From positions 372,001-436,000 of the forward strand of contig NW_020167536.1 of assembly GCF_001641265.1 (NCBI RefSeq): a DNA stretch of 64,000 nucleotides, read 5' to 3'. Position 1 is the first letter of the stretch. Each line of letters opens with the position of its first letter. The translations under genes and the position numbers were made by a program. This DNA comes from Pseudogymnoascus destructans (taxonomy: Eukaryota > Ascomycota > Leotiomycetes > Thelebolales > Thelebolaceae). The notes beneath the pieces are model-generated. The model worked only from the letters and a program-made list of their open reading frames with translations, did no database searches and was not told where the DNA came from. Below are positions 53,158-63,160 of the stretch, in pieces.

Positions 53158-55017
53158 ACGTGCATGTATAACGAAAGTGCCAAACAAGCGAAAGTGCCAA
53201 AATATCGCGACTACCCCATAAGAATTGCGATAAATCCACCACAACAATATAAATTAATTAAAACTACTCGGAGTCCTCTTCCTCAGACCTGTCTATTACA
53301 ATCTGACAAGTGCGCGCATTGTGTCCAGTCTCACCACACTTGCCACAGCGACGTGCATGGGTTTCTTCCCTTGGCTTCCGACCACTACTTGCCCTTATTT
53401 CTTGCTCTACTTGCTGCACAACGTCCCTCTCGTCCTGTAGCTCCTGTGCTACCTGTTGACTAAGTGATCCTCCTTGCTGTAGTCGTGTTTTTTTAGCTCT
53501 CCGGCGCTTGCTTAGCACTTCATTTGCCTGTCGCAGGTTTTGGTTCTCTGCTTTTAACAATGCTAATTGATGCATTATTTGCGATGCACCCTTTGTAAAC
53601 TGGTCAACAGCTGCATAGATTGAGGTTGGAGAGCTATTTTGATGATGCGCAATTCGGTTTTTAATGAAAGTAGACTGTGATACAGCTTCAGTTGGGTTAT
53701 TTGGTGTCTGAGAAACCCATGGTTGAGCGGTGTTTGGGCGAGAGGTTGGAGGTGTTGGCGTCTTAAACCTAAGGTCAAGTGTAGATATTACACTCTCAGG
53801 GCTAAATGGAAGAAGCCCAGCACCTCGGAACCCTCCCTGAATATTGCTTTCTGTCATTGCAATGTTAAATGCAGTGTGGAAGGCAGGAAAGAAGTCATCC
53901 TTAGTAATGTGAATAATATGAGCCCGCATCATATCTTCAATTTGCCGACCGTAAGCTCTCTTTAATGGGCCAAAACAGCCAACATCAAGTGGTTGGAGTA
54001 TATGGGAAGAGTGAGCAGGCATACAAAGCGTAATAATGTTGTGTTCTTTGCAGTACTCCTCAAACTTGTCTGAGTGGTGGCTCTCATGACCATCAAGGAC
54101 TAACAAGCGATAACCACCAACACTCCGGGGCTTTGTGTGCTTCTCAAAATGCTGAATCCAATCCATACCTCTCTCGTTTGTAGTCCAGCCATTTGCAGTA
54201 ACAGCGATTACCCAATCTGCTGGAAATCCGCTATTCTCATACCAAGATGCAAGGTGGTTTTTACCTGCCACAATGACAAATGGCGGCACTGCCCAACCTT
54301 GAGAACTAAGGCCTTGGATTACTGTAACCCATTCCCGATTGCCAGGCTGCACCTTTTTTGCCTTTGCCCGCCCATCTGAGCTCGTTACTACCGTTGCGCT
54401 TGAGATGACGCCCATCATAAACCCAGTCTCATCAAAGTTGTAGATATCTGCATTGTTGATGCCATACTTTAGAATTGTGTTCCATACAAGCTCAAACCAG
54501 CCACGAATGACTTCTGGATCTTCGCACTTAGCCCTCTGGTAGTCGTATTTTCGCTGGAAGTGTGTCCGGAGCTCTACATGGCGCTTAACAAAGTTTGAAG
54601 CCCAACGTGACCCGACGCGTGGCGCGTCGCGTGTTGCAAGTAGTCGATTTGCCATATCTTCAACAATAGACAACTGAGGAGGGAACCCTTTAGCAGCTAA
54701 GTCAAGTATATACTGAACAAGAACTGATTCCTCTAGGTTACTTAATTCCCGTAAGTTGGCTTGGATATCGCGTCGTGAAGGTACGCCTTGTAAACGGTGA
54801 CGTAGCTTGCGGTGGTCTACGGAATAGATCCTAGCTGCAACTCAAAGGTGCAAATTTGGGTCGCTTTGCATAGCTTGGATAGCTAGCACTAATTTGCTTT
54901 CATCATTTTTATGGCGCATGTTTTGTTGTGGAGGAATTTAACATTTAGTTGGGGGGGTTGGTCACCGCATGATTTTGGCACTTTCGCTTGTTTGGCACTT
55001 TCGTTATACATGCACGT
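53158..55017 (-). mobile_element. Fot1/pogo transposon, family P1, diverged copy 3
   Basis: 1860 bp between TA dinucleotides (53156-53157, 55018-55019). Termini acgtgcatgtataacgaaag with two iterons (cgaaagtgccaaacaag), showing G-to-A changes relative to copies 1 and 2. It starts only 34 bases after the end of transposon P5. Confidence 0.92.
53264..54919 (-). pseudogene. pogo/Fot1 transposase with one N-terminal stop
   Basis: From ATG 54919 (MRHKNDESKLVLAIQAMQ) the frame is open to the acidic C-terminus at 53264 except for one TGA at 54844-54842, where copies 1 and 2 have an Arg codon (CGA), a simple RIP-type change. The catalytic blocks YNFDETGFMMG, LLVLDGHESHHS, SSHILQPLDVGCFGPL and the knuckle CGKCGETGHNARTC are intact. 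At the site where copies 1 and 2 carry TGA, this copy reads NIQGGFRGAG, which gives the ancestral sequence. Confidence 0.88.
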
Positions 55018-55019
55018 TA

Positions 55020-55284
55020 ATAAATAATGATAACATGTGACTTTCATAAATAGTTAGTCCTATGACTAGTTTCTTAGCAGACTACTAGGGGACCATGGGT
55101 TATAGCTTTAGACTAGACTACAGTCTAGTCTAAAGATTTAGGACTAGACTGGACTATGGTCTAGTCTAGGGTCGGTCCCCTATGATGCAGCCTAGTTGGT
55201 TCCTATACTAAGCAGACCACCTAGGCATAACCTAGCCTTTTACAAGCTTGGTATACCGTATTTTCAAGATCTTGCCTCGTGCCA
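55020..55284. other. non-coding, with ctagtctag palindromic repeats
   Basis: Repeated tagactagac/gtctagtcta arms around 55108-55170 form several imperfect inverted repeats. No gene or transposon terminus recognised. Confidence 0.45.
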
Positions 55285-55572
55285 TCAGAGCCCATGCATT
55301 TCAGCATGCCTAAGAGTAATATAGACAACACTTTTCATTATAATCAGGGTGGTATACTGTCCTCTGGGACTGACTTCCCCACGAACTAATCGCACAAAAG
55401 TAGGAAGGTCTTTGTTTCCATCCATACTTAGTGCAGCCCGAGAAAGCATGTTCACTGCGCCCCATGGATCATTGGCACGCAAGAAGGCTCTAGTGAACGC
55501 GGCAGCCCGTCTATGAATTGGCACGTGTGATGCACAATTAAATAGACTGCCGTTGTTCCATTCATACCACAA
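55285..55572 (-). CDS. hypothetical protein fragment
   Basis: A 95-codon frame with protein-like composition (RRAAAFTRAFLRANDPWGAVNMLSRAALSM then DLPTFVRLVRGEV). Not recognised. It sits between non-coding repeats and a truncated retrotransposon, so it may be a leftover of a disrupted gene or chance. No upstream exon found. Confidence 0.25.
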   Translation of the reverse strand: MWYEWNNGSLFNCASHVPIHRRAAAFTRAFLRANDPWGAVNMLSRAALSMDGNKDLPTFVRLVRGEVSPRGQYTTLIIMKSVVYITLRHAEMHGL

Positions 55573-55693
55573 AGCCTTGGTCGAATTTATCTTGCAGATG
55601 GTTCAAATATATATAGTATAGTCTCTTTCGTGTCGTATGTAGTCTCGTAGACACAGTTGTTGCTGTTCGCCAGCAGATGGCTGCCCATCAGGT

Positions 55694-56938
55694 ATGAGGA
55701 AGCAGGTAGAGACAGTGGTAAGAGAGTGCGACATTTGCAGCAAGTCAAAATCCAATAGGCATCTGCCATACGGACAACTCAAGTCGACACCAGTACCAAA
55801 AGGAGCGTGGAAATCAATAGCTTTGGACTTCGTCGTCAAGCTTCCACCCTCCAAGGACCCGTTAACAGGAATAGAATACGACTCTATCCTTGTCATCACG
55901 GAAAGACTCACGAAATATGGGAAGTTTATACCATATCTAGAAGCTAGCGATGCCGAGGCGCTCGCATATACCTTCATTCGAGTCATATTAGCCGATCATG
56001 GGATGCCAGAAGAAATCATCTCAGATAGAGACAAGCTCTTTACTTCAAAATTCTGGAAATCATTGATGGCGCTACTGGGAACAAATCATAAGCTATCAAC
56101 AGCTTTTCATCCCCAGACAGACGGCCAAACAGAAAGATTAAATCAGACCCTTGAACAGTACCTGCGAAGCTATGTCAATCATCAACAGGATAACTGGGTT
56201 CAGATCTTACCCATCGCACAGTTTGCATATAACAGCGCGATGACAGAAGCAACGAAAGTCTCACCGTTCTTTGCCAATTATGACTACCAGCCAGAAGCAT
56301 ATAGGCAACCAAGACCGGATGAATCACGAGCTGAACAAGCCCTGATCGTGGTGGAACAACTGAAATCGTTCCACGAACAACTTGCGACGGACATCCAATT
56401 CTTAAATGAACGATCCGCCGCATACGCAAACAAGAAGCGCAGTATGGAACCTGCCTTCAAGGAGGGGGATAAAGTATACCTACTCTGGAAACATATCAAA
56501 ACGAAACGACCAAGCACAAAGTTGGACTTCAAGAAATTGGGACCATTCAAAATATTGAACAAAGTCAGCTCAGTTAATTACAGACTGCAGCTACCCAAGA
56601 AGTCTAGACTACACCCGGTATTTCATGTCTCACTACTGGAACCAGCAAGAGGAAATACCCCAATTGCGACAGATACAGAACTTCAACCAGAGAATGAGAT
56701 TGTTGAATACGAAGTCGAAGCGATCCTAGACAGAAGGTTAGTAGGACGCAAAGAAGAGTTTTTGATAAAATGGAAAGGTTATGAACCTACGGACAATTCA
56801 TGGGAAACGGTCAGAAACCTTAGCTGTCCAGAGCTACTGGAGGCGTTTCGCCGTCGACACCCAAGCGATCAAAGAAGCCAGGAGACAAGGCCACGAAAAG
56901 GTCCTGGTCAGGGGCAGCACCCTCGGAAACGGCAGTAG
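55694..56938 (+). pseudogene. integrase-chromodomain fragment of Pol
   Basis: 414 codons, open: CDICSKSK (end of the HHCC finger), LDFVVKLPPSK, IISDRDKLFTSKFWKS, HPQTDGQTERLNQTLEQYL (complete DDE), GPF module and a chromodomain with FLIKWKGYEPTDNSWETVRNL. Protease, RT and RNase H are missing. The start codon given is simply the first Met after the break. Confidence 0.88.
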
Positions 56939-57395
56939 AAGGGCTGTGCAAGAGAGTCCCTTTGACCTCTGCCTCCCTACACTCCTTCTCCTCTGCTTCA
57001 TCCAATTCGTCCAAAGATTTCAGACCACGACGCAGCATCTCAACACCGCGGGTTTTGAGAGCCTTCTGCTGTTTGCGAAGACGCATGCGACGGGCATATG
57101 CTTCTTGAGCGCAGAGGTGAGCCTCTCGCTCCTGAGATGCCGCCGCTTCCTCTTCTACCTCAAGACGCTCTTCTTCTTTTCGAAGCTTCTCCCAATCAGT
57201 TGGAGAAGGGGCACAAGCGTTGCATTTGGAATTGCGACGAGTACATTCACTACAACGATGACTACCAGCAACAACGATACAGAATCGATTGTTGTGAAGA
57301 CAGCTGGAACATGGCGACATTAGGTTGCCGTTCTTTTCAATACGGTCTGCAAGAAGATGACGTTCTTTGATTTTTATGTGTCTACTAGAAGACAT
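56820..57395 (-). CDS. antisense ORF of the gypsy fragment (double CxxC cluster protein), intact
   Basis: 191 aa, uninterrupted, opposite in direction to pol and overlapping its last 119 bases. Cluster 1 CSSCLHNNRFC (CX2CX6C), eight residues, cluster 2 CSECTRRNSKC (CX2CX6C), then CNAC. Next come SPTDWEKLRKEEERLEVEEEAA, a helical charged stretch, LRKQQKALKTRGVEMLRRGLKSLDELDEAEE, and a variable tail. Homologous along its whole length to 51302-51868 although the DNA between these two elements is strongly diverged here, so the protein frame has outlasted the nucleotide sequence. No promoter was identified; a start from the 3' LTR side would be required. Confidence 0.75.
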   Translation of the reverse strand: MSSSRHIKIKERHLLADRIEKNGNLMSPCSSCLHNNRFCIVVAGSHRCSECTRRNSKCNACAPSPTDWEKLRKEEERLEVEEEAAASQEREAHLCAQEAYARRMRLRKQQKALKTRGVEMLRRGLKSLDELDEAEEKECREAEVKGTLLHSPSTAVSEGAAPDQDLFVALSPGFFDRLGVDGETPPVALDS

Positions 57396-57515
57396 GGTAA
57401 GCAGCGCAACCTGCTCGACAAATTAAGTGGGCATCACCCTACTTAAGTAAGTGATTCCTTAATCAGCAAGACCTAAGGGACTAGGCCTTTTGGAGGAGGA
57501 CCTAGTGTTACGGCT

Positions 57516-57923
57516 ATAGTAACATGATGTCATGGTTACAGGGCCAGGGCCTAGTAACGTGACGTGTGAGTCACATAACGTGACGTGTGAGTCACAGTGG
57601 GAAGCGGGGTAGGCTGCCATGTGACGGGGCTAATGGATAGTTGCAGAAACTAGTGGATATTGGATAGTTGAGCTATCCACGAACTATCCTGAATATCTAG
57701 CTATCCGCCAACTATCCAGATTACCCATGAGGCACGACGCCACTATATAAGTAGATAGTATTTCCTTAGATAGGAGCTTTGTGCTCAACTCAATACAGTA
57801 TTTGTTATATACTAGTAACGTGTTACTTGAAGCCTTTGTGTCTGATCCCCTGCCTCCTCTGATAAGTAAACCTTTACGCAAGAGAACCTCTGTGTCTTCT
57901 ATCGTTTAGAAGTCAGCGTTACA
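57516..57923 (+). repeat. LTR, family C (3' LTR of the truncated element)
   Basis: 408 bp, TGTTACGGCTATAG to GTCAGCGTTACA, with a 20-bp duplicated ataacgtgacgtgtgagtca relative to the solo copy at 25437, repeated ctatcc motifs and the ctatataag TATA box. It directly follows the pol-LTR interval, linking family-C LTRs to a B-like coding region. Confidence 0.9.
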
Positions 57924-58172
57924 TATAACTAGCTTTAGTTTTCTAGGTAATAATGTTTAAGAGAAGGTTGATAGATAAGTGGTAGAACTTTAATGAAATC
58001 TTTCTACTATCCTAAATATATACATATAGAACGTACTTCATAAGCAAGCGCGCCACCTAAGTGAGCACCCTACTTTGTAACGAGATAAGGCCTTCTTTTA
58101 GTATACGCCTAATTACTCAACAACAGAACATGTCTTCACCTTCATATAAAGCAAGGGTCATTCTTTATTAAA
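57924..58172 (+). pseudogene. 5' end of a pogo-like element (P7), cut by an LTR
   Basis: A terminus-like gaacgtacttcataagcaagcg with iteron-like cacctaagtgagcac is followed at 58130 by a start codon with MSSPSYKARVILY and then the LTR at 58173. The spacing between terminus and ATG (~100 bases) matches families P1 and P5. The remainder of the element is not in the window. Confidence 0.45.
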
Positions 58173-59459
58173 TGTCATACTGACATTCGTTGCACTCAGT
58201 TTGCTATCAAACTCAAGAGCAAACTTAGAAATCTCCTCCTCAAACCTACAAGTCACTATACATATTTTGGCTTATCACACAAACAACAAGAGCAATACTA
58301 CTCAACGATTGCTACAACCCTCTATGATTCATTACACGTCATCGCTCCTTAGTTACTGGGCCGATATGACCACATAGCATATCTCTACAACCCTCTATGA
58401 TAATGTAAGGACACAGGGCACCCAGCTCACAGTAATAGCATATGAGAGTGCGAGTCGGAGGCTAAACGGATGCTATCCTATAGGTCTACTACGAAGGATA
58501 CAAAAAAGATGAAGGGGGAACCCCGTTGAGTCTGTTTCCTTAACTCCCGAAACGGGCCCGACTCAGTTATCCCAACCCTAGCCCTGAACCTTCCACCGCA
58601 ACAGGTCTGCATCGGCCCTGAACCCTATACACTTACCGTCCCCCACTATAGTGTAACTCGCTATATGCTCCTCTACTGGTTCGAAACCCCACCGAGTCGG
58701 ATTCCATGCTTGTAGTGACCGTAACAGTTCTGAGACAGGTTCTTCGAGTATCTAGGTACGGAGGCATCCTTACACTATGATTCATTACATGACATCACTC
58801 CTTAGTTACTGGGCTAATACTACCACATGGCATATCTCTACCAACTAGAGGCCTAGGAACATGAACGATAGCTCTAGAAGCTTCTACAACCCTCTATGAT
58901 TCATTACACATCATCGCTCCTTAGTTACCCACAAGATTGGTTAAGTTATAACATAATCTGTCTATAGGGGTACTCTGACCTTGGACCTCCTTTCACTTCC
59001 TATAGGCTAGGAACCTAGGAGATGGTTCTATGGGATTCTCTTACGTCGACTACAGTTACCAAGCCTGGTTAGTTATGGAAAGTCTTGGAAAATGAGAGAA
59101 CTACACTCCTTTAGCATAAATAGGATTGCCCTTTCCTTAAGAAAGGGCAAGCAGACAATACAGTAAATCGACTATCACATACTTCCACGTCTTTTCCAAG
59201 CTTCCAAGCATTGATTTTGTTACTCCTTGTTTCTGAAAAGTCAGTGAGGTGCTAACCTCTGACTTATCCCTGAGTTCTCAGACTCAACATTTGTTACAAC
59301 TTGTCTAAACTACTCCACTACATCATACACCTGATTGCTGCATTGTGGAATAGTCTAAGCTATGACCCTTTGGCTCTTTTTCCTAAGACAGTGTGTTGTC
59401 TTAGTAAATTCATCCCTTCCTTGGGTGGCTAGATTCTCACATCTGGTGCACCCACCATT
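58173..59459 (+). repeat. LTR, family A, with a 371-bp insertion
   Basis: Starts tgtcatactgacattcg and ends caccatt, the last few bases missing where it meets a family-B/C LTR tail. The insertion at 58404-58774 separates ctctatgat from ctatgattcattac of the normal LTR sequence. Right and left 5-bp flanks do not match. Confidence 0.88.
58404..58774. mobile_element. 371-bp insert with TGTAAGGA...TCCTTACA ends
   Basis: Starts tgtaaggacaca and ends gcatccttaca, an 8-base terminal inverted repeat with TG...CA ends, flanked by ctatgat direct repeats (58395-58401, 58775-58781; two extra bases aa on the left). Non-coding and G+C-richer than its host LTR. It could be a solo LTR of another (perhaps Copia) family or a small non-autonomous DNA element. 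Only one copy is seen in the window. Confidence 0.6.
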
Positions 59460-59948
59460 TTCTTAGATAGGAGCTTTGTACTCAACTTAATATAGTATTC
59501 TTTACAATACTATAACGTGTTACTTAGAAAGCCTTGTTTTAATCCCCTACCTCCTCTATTAAGTCAACCTTATGCAAGAAACCTCTATGTCTTCTATTGT
59601 CTAGAAGTTAGTGTTACATTTTAAACTTTAAGCACCACTTCTACAAGGTACCAGCTTACACATAAAGCAACATGGCTAGAGACGATACTAGGTCAAATAT
59701 TAGTACCAAGGGGAAGAAAGCCACTAAGCCTACCATCAAAGCCACATAGGCTCACCCCTTAGACAAGCGTAAGATTGCATTCCCTAATACCTTTCATAGG
59801 GATCACAAGAAGCTTAAGAGTTTCCTCATCTAGACTGAGCTATAGATGGCGTTTAACGCCAAACACTTCACCTAAGAAGTAGAACAGATCCTATAGTCGA
59901 TGGCCCTCCTATAAGGACCAACCTTAGAATGGATCTGCTGGATGTTTA
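59460..59948 (+). pseudogene. RIP-degraded LTR tail and Gag start of a B/C-like gypsy element
   Basis: 59460-59618 resembles the last ~160 bases of LTR B/C (ataggagcttt..ctcaact... to gtgttaca), then a leader (ctttaagcaccacttctaca) and ATG 59672 with MARDDTRSNISTKGKKATKPT. The frame has TAG/TAA where Gln and Trp are expected (for example FLI-stop-TEL-stop-MAF against FLLQVELYQHF of element B). This is the RIP pattern, and an older or more heavily mutated lineage than element B. Confidence 0.75.
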
Positions 59949-60400
59949 ATTTTATATAAATCCCGTTTATTTACAACTAAAGTTAGTTGGTTAATATATT
60001 CAGTTTCAAGTAAATCACCTGATAAAAAGAAGTGATCTAGATATAAAGTACCTAAGTCTAAACAATCATTTAAAGTTTTATATCTAAATATGATACCATA
60101 TAAGGGTCTACTTTTAAGTCTAGATTTGACTTTAAATTAGACTTTAACTCCTCTAAATAATCTACAAGAGAAGCTTCTTTTTTATATACATTTATATCAT
60201 GTAATAGATTTACTAAAGATGGATTTATATCAAGATTTTTAAGTATAGAGGTAAAATAAGATTTTATTAAATTTTTCAATTTTAAAGTTAAATAAAAAAA
60301 ATCTGCATTATATGTGTATAAGGTTAATCGTGGGGGGAAGCGAGTGCGTCCACTCGCTTACGAGAGGAAGCAAGTGCGTCCTCTCAACTTGCATATGTTC
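59949..60400 (-). other. mitochondrial-looking A+T-rich island (possible NUMT)
   Basis: About 360 bases of ~75% A+T with coding character on the minus strand: one frame from about 60300 to 60079 (KNLDINPSLVNLLHDI, then KKEASLVDYLEELKSN) continues after a one-base shift to 59949 (LNDCLDLGTLYLDHFFLSGD, then EYINQLTLVVNK). Nearly every codon ends in A or T. Right next to it are two G+C-rich hairpins (gcgagtg/cactcgc at 60340-60357; gagagga/tcctctc at 60362-60385), like the GC clusters of fungal mitochondrial DNA. The protein is not recognised; a mitochondrial plasmid or intron ORF is another possibility. Confidence 0.4.
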
Positions 60401-60441
60401 ACCGCTACTCTTTACCAAAACCTCGAACATTCCTACACATA

Positions 60442-62271
60442 GTAATTTATATAGTAATCAAATGTAATTCATATAATGGAAGGGACACCTCTATCAAATG
60501 CCTGTGAATGGCTGGCAGCAAACCCCTCTGAATCTATAGGTGCTGCCAGTCAGATTTTTAAGGTCCCAAAGTCGACTATACAGTCAAGAATCACCCGAGC
60601 AGTCCCACGGAAGCTGCCCCATGGAGGTCACATAGGGTGCTTTCTATAGACCAAACGGAGGCCCTAAAGACCTGGATTCTAGAGCAGTATTACCTAGGAT
60701 TAGGGGCTAATAGGCATATGGTTTATGGGGCAGTATGCCACCTATGGAGCCCACTGCCTCCACCATCACAGAGCTGGCTCACTAAATATATACGGAATGA
60801 GCTTATGGATTTCCACTTTATCACTACAAAGCCTATTGCGCAACAGCGTACGCAAGCTCAAGAGGAACCTGTTATTGTTAAGTGGTTTGAAAAGTACACG
60901 GAATTTGTACTACAGCATGGTATAAATCCAGAGTCAATCTGGAATATGGATGAAACTGGATTTAGGGTTGGAATTCCAGGGGGTGAGAGAGTTATGGTTC
61001 CCCCGAGCTGTAAAGCAGCTCTATACTCTGAGCCCTGAGAATCGTATATCTATTACGATCATAGAGGCAGTATCTGCAGCTGGACAGAAGATTGCACCTG
61101 TACTTGTTGTACCGGGTAAAATCCATATGGCAGCATGGTACCCTGAAAACCTCAGTGGAAATGAGCTGATATTGCTCTCGGAGACTGGCTATTCTAATAG
61201 CCAGCTTGCTCTACAGTGGTTACAGCACTTCATAGAGCTTACTGCTCCACACAACCCAGGAAATCCCAAGGTTCTACTACTCGATTCTCATGTGAGCCAC
61301 ACGAGCCCTGAGTTCGTCATTATGGCAGCCGAATATCACATCATCTTATGGGCGTTTCCCAGCCACCTTACACACGTTTTACAGCCATTAGACGTGGGAA
61401 TATTCCAGCCTTATAAGCACTGGCATAGGCAGGCTGTGCTCCGTGCTATACGGGAAGTTGACATCACCTATAACCTACCCCGATTTATGAGAGATCTCCC
61501 ACAAATGCGGGAGCAGACTTTTAAGGAATCTACCATACAATCAGCGTTCCGGAAAGCTGGAATCTGGCCTATAAGCTGTAATACAGCCCTTGAGAAGCTG
61601 CGTACGTACTCGCAGCCTATGCAGCCTACAGGGCCTACAACGCCTACCCTACCACAGCCTATTACCCCTATTCCCTCCACTTTCCAGGGCGTAGAACAGG
61701 GCCTACAGCAGTGGAAGGAGCGGGTTCCGGAGGCCTTTAGTAGCCCCTCAAGGCAGAGCTACAGCAACTGGCTTACTGGGGCAGCCCGGGTTCTGGCTGC
61801 CGGCCAGCTCCAGGAACTCGACCTACGGGCTGTTCGGCAGCAGGTCAAGGACTCGAAGAAGAAGCGGGGGGGCCGGGACTGACTCCAGTGTGGAGGTGAG
61901 CTCCGGGCTTCTGAAGCCCACGAGCTTCAGGCCCAGAAAGCTGAGCTTCAGACCCAGAAGCTCGCTGCCACAGAAGCTCGGAAACTGAGCCAGGCCCAAA
62001 CCCGAGCCCACAAGCAGCTCCGCCGGGCAGGAATCGAAGCCCGGAAACGGGAGCGCCTCCGGAAGAAGAGCATAGCTCAGCTCACTAAATCGGGCCTCCC
62101 AATTCCTCCGGAGTTGGAAGGCCCTATTACTGACCCAGAAGCCGAATCTGGCAGCCAGTATGAGAGCGCAACTGAGGGTGGGAGTGGTCGTGGGAGTGAG
62201 AGTGAGCGTGAGAATGAAGAAGTGATAATTTCGTAGAATTGAATTTTTAAGTACTTTTACATATAAATTAC
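60442..62271 (+). mobile_element. pogo-like DNA transposon, family P6
   Basis: Short terminal inverted repeats gtaatttatat.t and its complement, flanked by TA (60440-60441, 62272-62273). One transposase on the plus strand. The termini lack the ACGT start and 17-bp iterons of the other pogo families, and the protein is also more distant, so this is a different lineage. Confidence 0.82.
60476..62236 (+). pseudogene. pogo-type transposase with two frameshifts and one stop (P6)
   Basis: ATG 60476 (MEGTPLSNACEWLAANPSES) gives an N-terminal psq-like HTH (AASQIFKVPKSTIQSRI). The frame shifts near 60625, continues with LSIDQTEALKTWILEQYYLG and WNMDETGFRVGIPGG (first Asp), and shifts again near 61010. 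It goes on with TIIEAVSAAGQKIAPVLVVPG, VLLLDSHVSHTSPEF (second Asp) and SHLTHVLQPLDVGIFQPYKHW. A TGA at 61880-61882 is followed in the same frame by a Gln/Ala/Arg-rich coiled coil to 62236. The first two breaks are small indels, not RIP changes. Confidence 0.85.
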
Positions 62272-62309
62272 TATGGTTGGAAACTTAACCACGAAATCTG
62301 ATAGATTAC

Positions 62310-62580
62310 TCTTATGCTGTGATTGCTCCTCGAGTACAGCGGGAAAATGAAGTGTTGGTCAGACTAGATACAACACAGAGACGAGATAACAGAGGTTCTC
62401 ATAGTGCCACGGTTGCTCTTTGCACACAATTGGCAACGAAACCTTCGACTAGGCCGGTGTAAATATACTGACGAGAGAGAAGCAACATCTCTCATGTCGT
62501 GGGTGCTTCTTGAACGTAGCTAGGAAACGAGGAGTTCACTAGACCAGCTTCAACACACTGTTGAGACGAAAAGAACCTTT
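62310..62580 (+). repeat. three degenerate ~90-bp tandem repeats
   Basis: Units 62310-62397, 62398-62489 and 62490-62580 share the order ctcat.g..g.g.ttgct, aaa.ga.g, agac..g or actagaccagc/actaggccgg, aacacac or atatac, and gagacga.a. Similarity is low (roughly half of positions) but regular spacing is kept. No coding potential. It begins 38 bases after transposon P6. Confidence 0.5.
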
Positions 62581-63160
62581 CTCATGCAAAATAGTTGATT
62601 AGATCAAATCTTATCCAAATCCTCCCCTAATCCTTCCACTAACACCACTAACAATATTGTTTTCACACCATCTGTTTTGGAACTATTGTGCCGATGTTAC
62701 GCCCTTCTGCACGAAATCTCGTTTTTAAGCGACACCTTGGAAGGTGGCAAATACTATGGAAGTGCACCATACAGGCGTACACTACTGAGTACAGTAGTAG
62801 CAAAGCCAGGATCGATCATAGTAGATCCCGCGTAACAAAGATCCATCTACTATAACTAATTTAGGTTGACATACAAATTTGCTGCAGGCGGAAAGGCACC
62901 TGTGCGGAGCATTTGATAGTCAAGCCTAACGTCAGGCGGATAGGTCTGCACATGGGGCGGCGGCATGAGGCGGCATGAGGCAGCGGCATGATGCGTTTGG
63001 TGAAGGGGATTGCGTCGGCTGGGGGCAATCGGTGGATCATGGTCTGACCCAGCCTGGTCGAGTATGACCCAAGATCGGCTGCCAACAAAAATGTCCCCCT
63101 CCTAAAACCCCCCCTCTTCTCCACTCTAGTCCATACTCGTGGGGAGGGTCGGTTGGTCCC
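62581..63160. other. no gene recognised
   Basis: Contains a gcggcatgaggcggcatgagg direct repeat around 62961-62990 and short frames on both strands without signatures. The right end borders the permease fragment. Confidence 0.45.

Larger units (their letters stand above)
55693..57923 (+). mobile_element. 3' half of a family-B/C gypsy element
   Basis: Starts abruptly in the integrase zinc-finger region and runs through the chromodomain, the pol-LTR interval with its antisense ORF, and a family-C LTR at 57516-57923. It is nearly identical to element B through the integrase, then diverges strongly beyond the chromodomain. The 5' portion is absent. Flanks of the LTR do not match (cctag, tataa), as expected for a truncated element. 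Confidence 0.9.

Noticed and set aside
58640..58720. tRNA gene or SINE suggested by ggttcgaaacc
   Set aside because: Only a B box is present; no A box at the proper distance and no cloverleaf.
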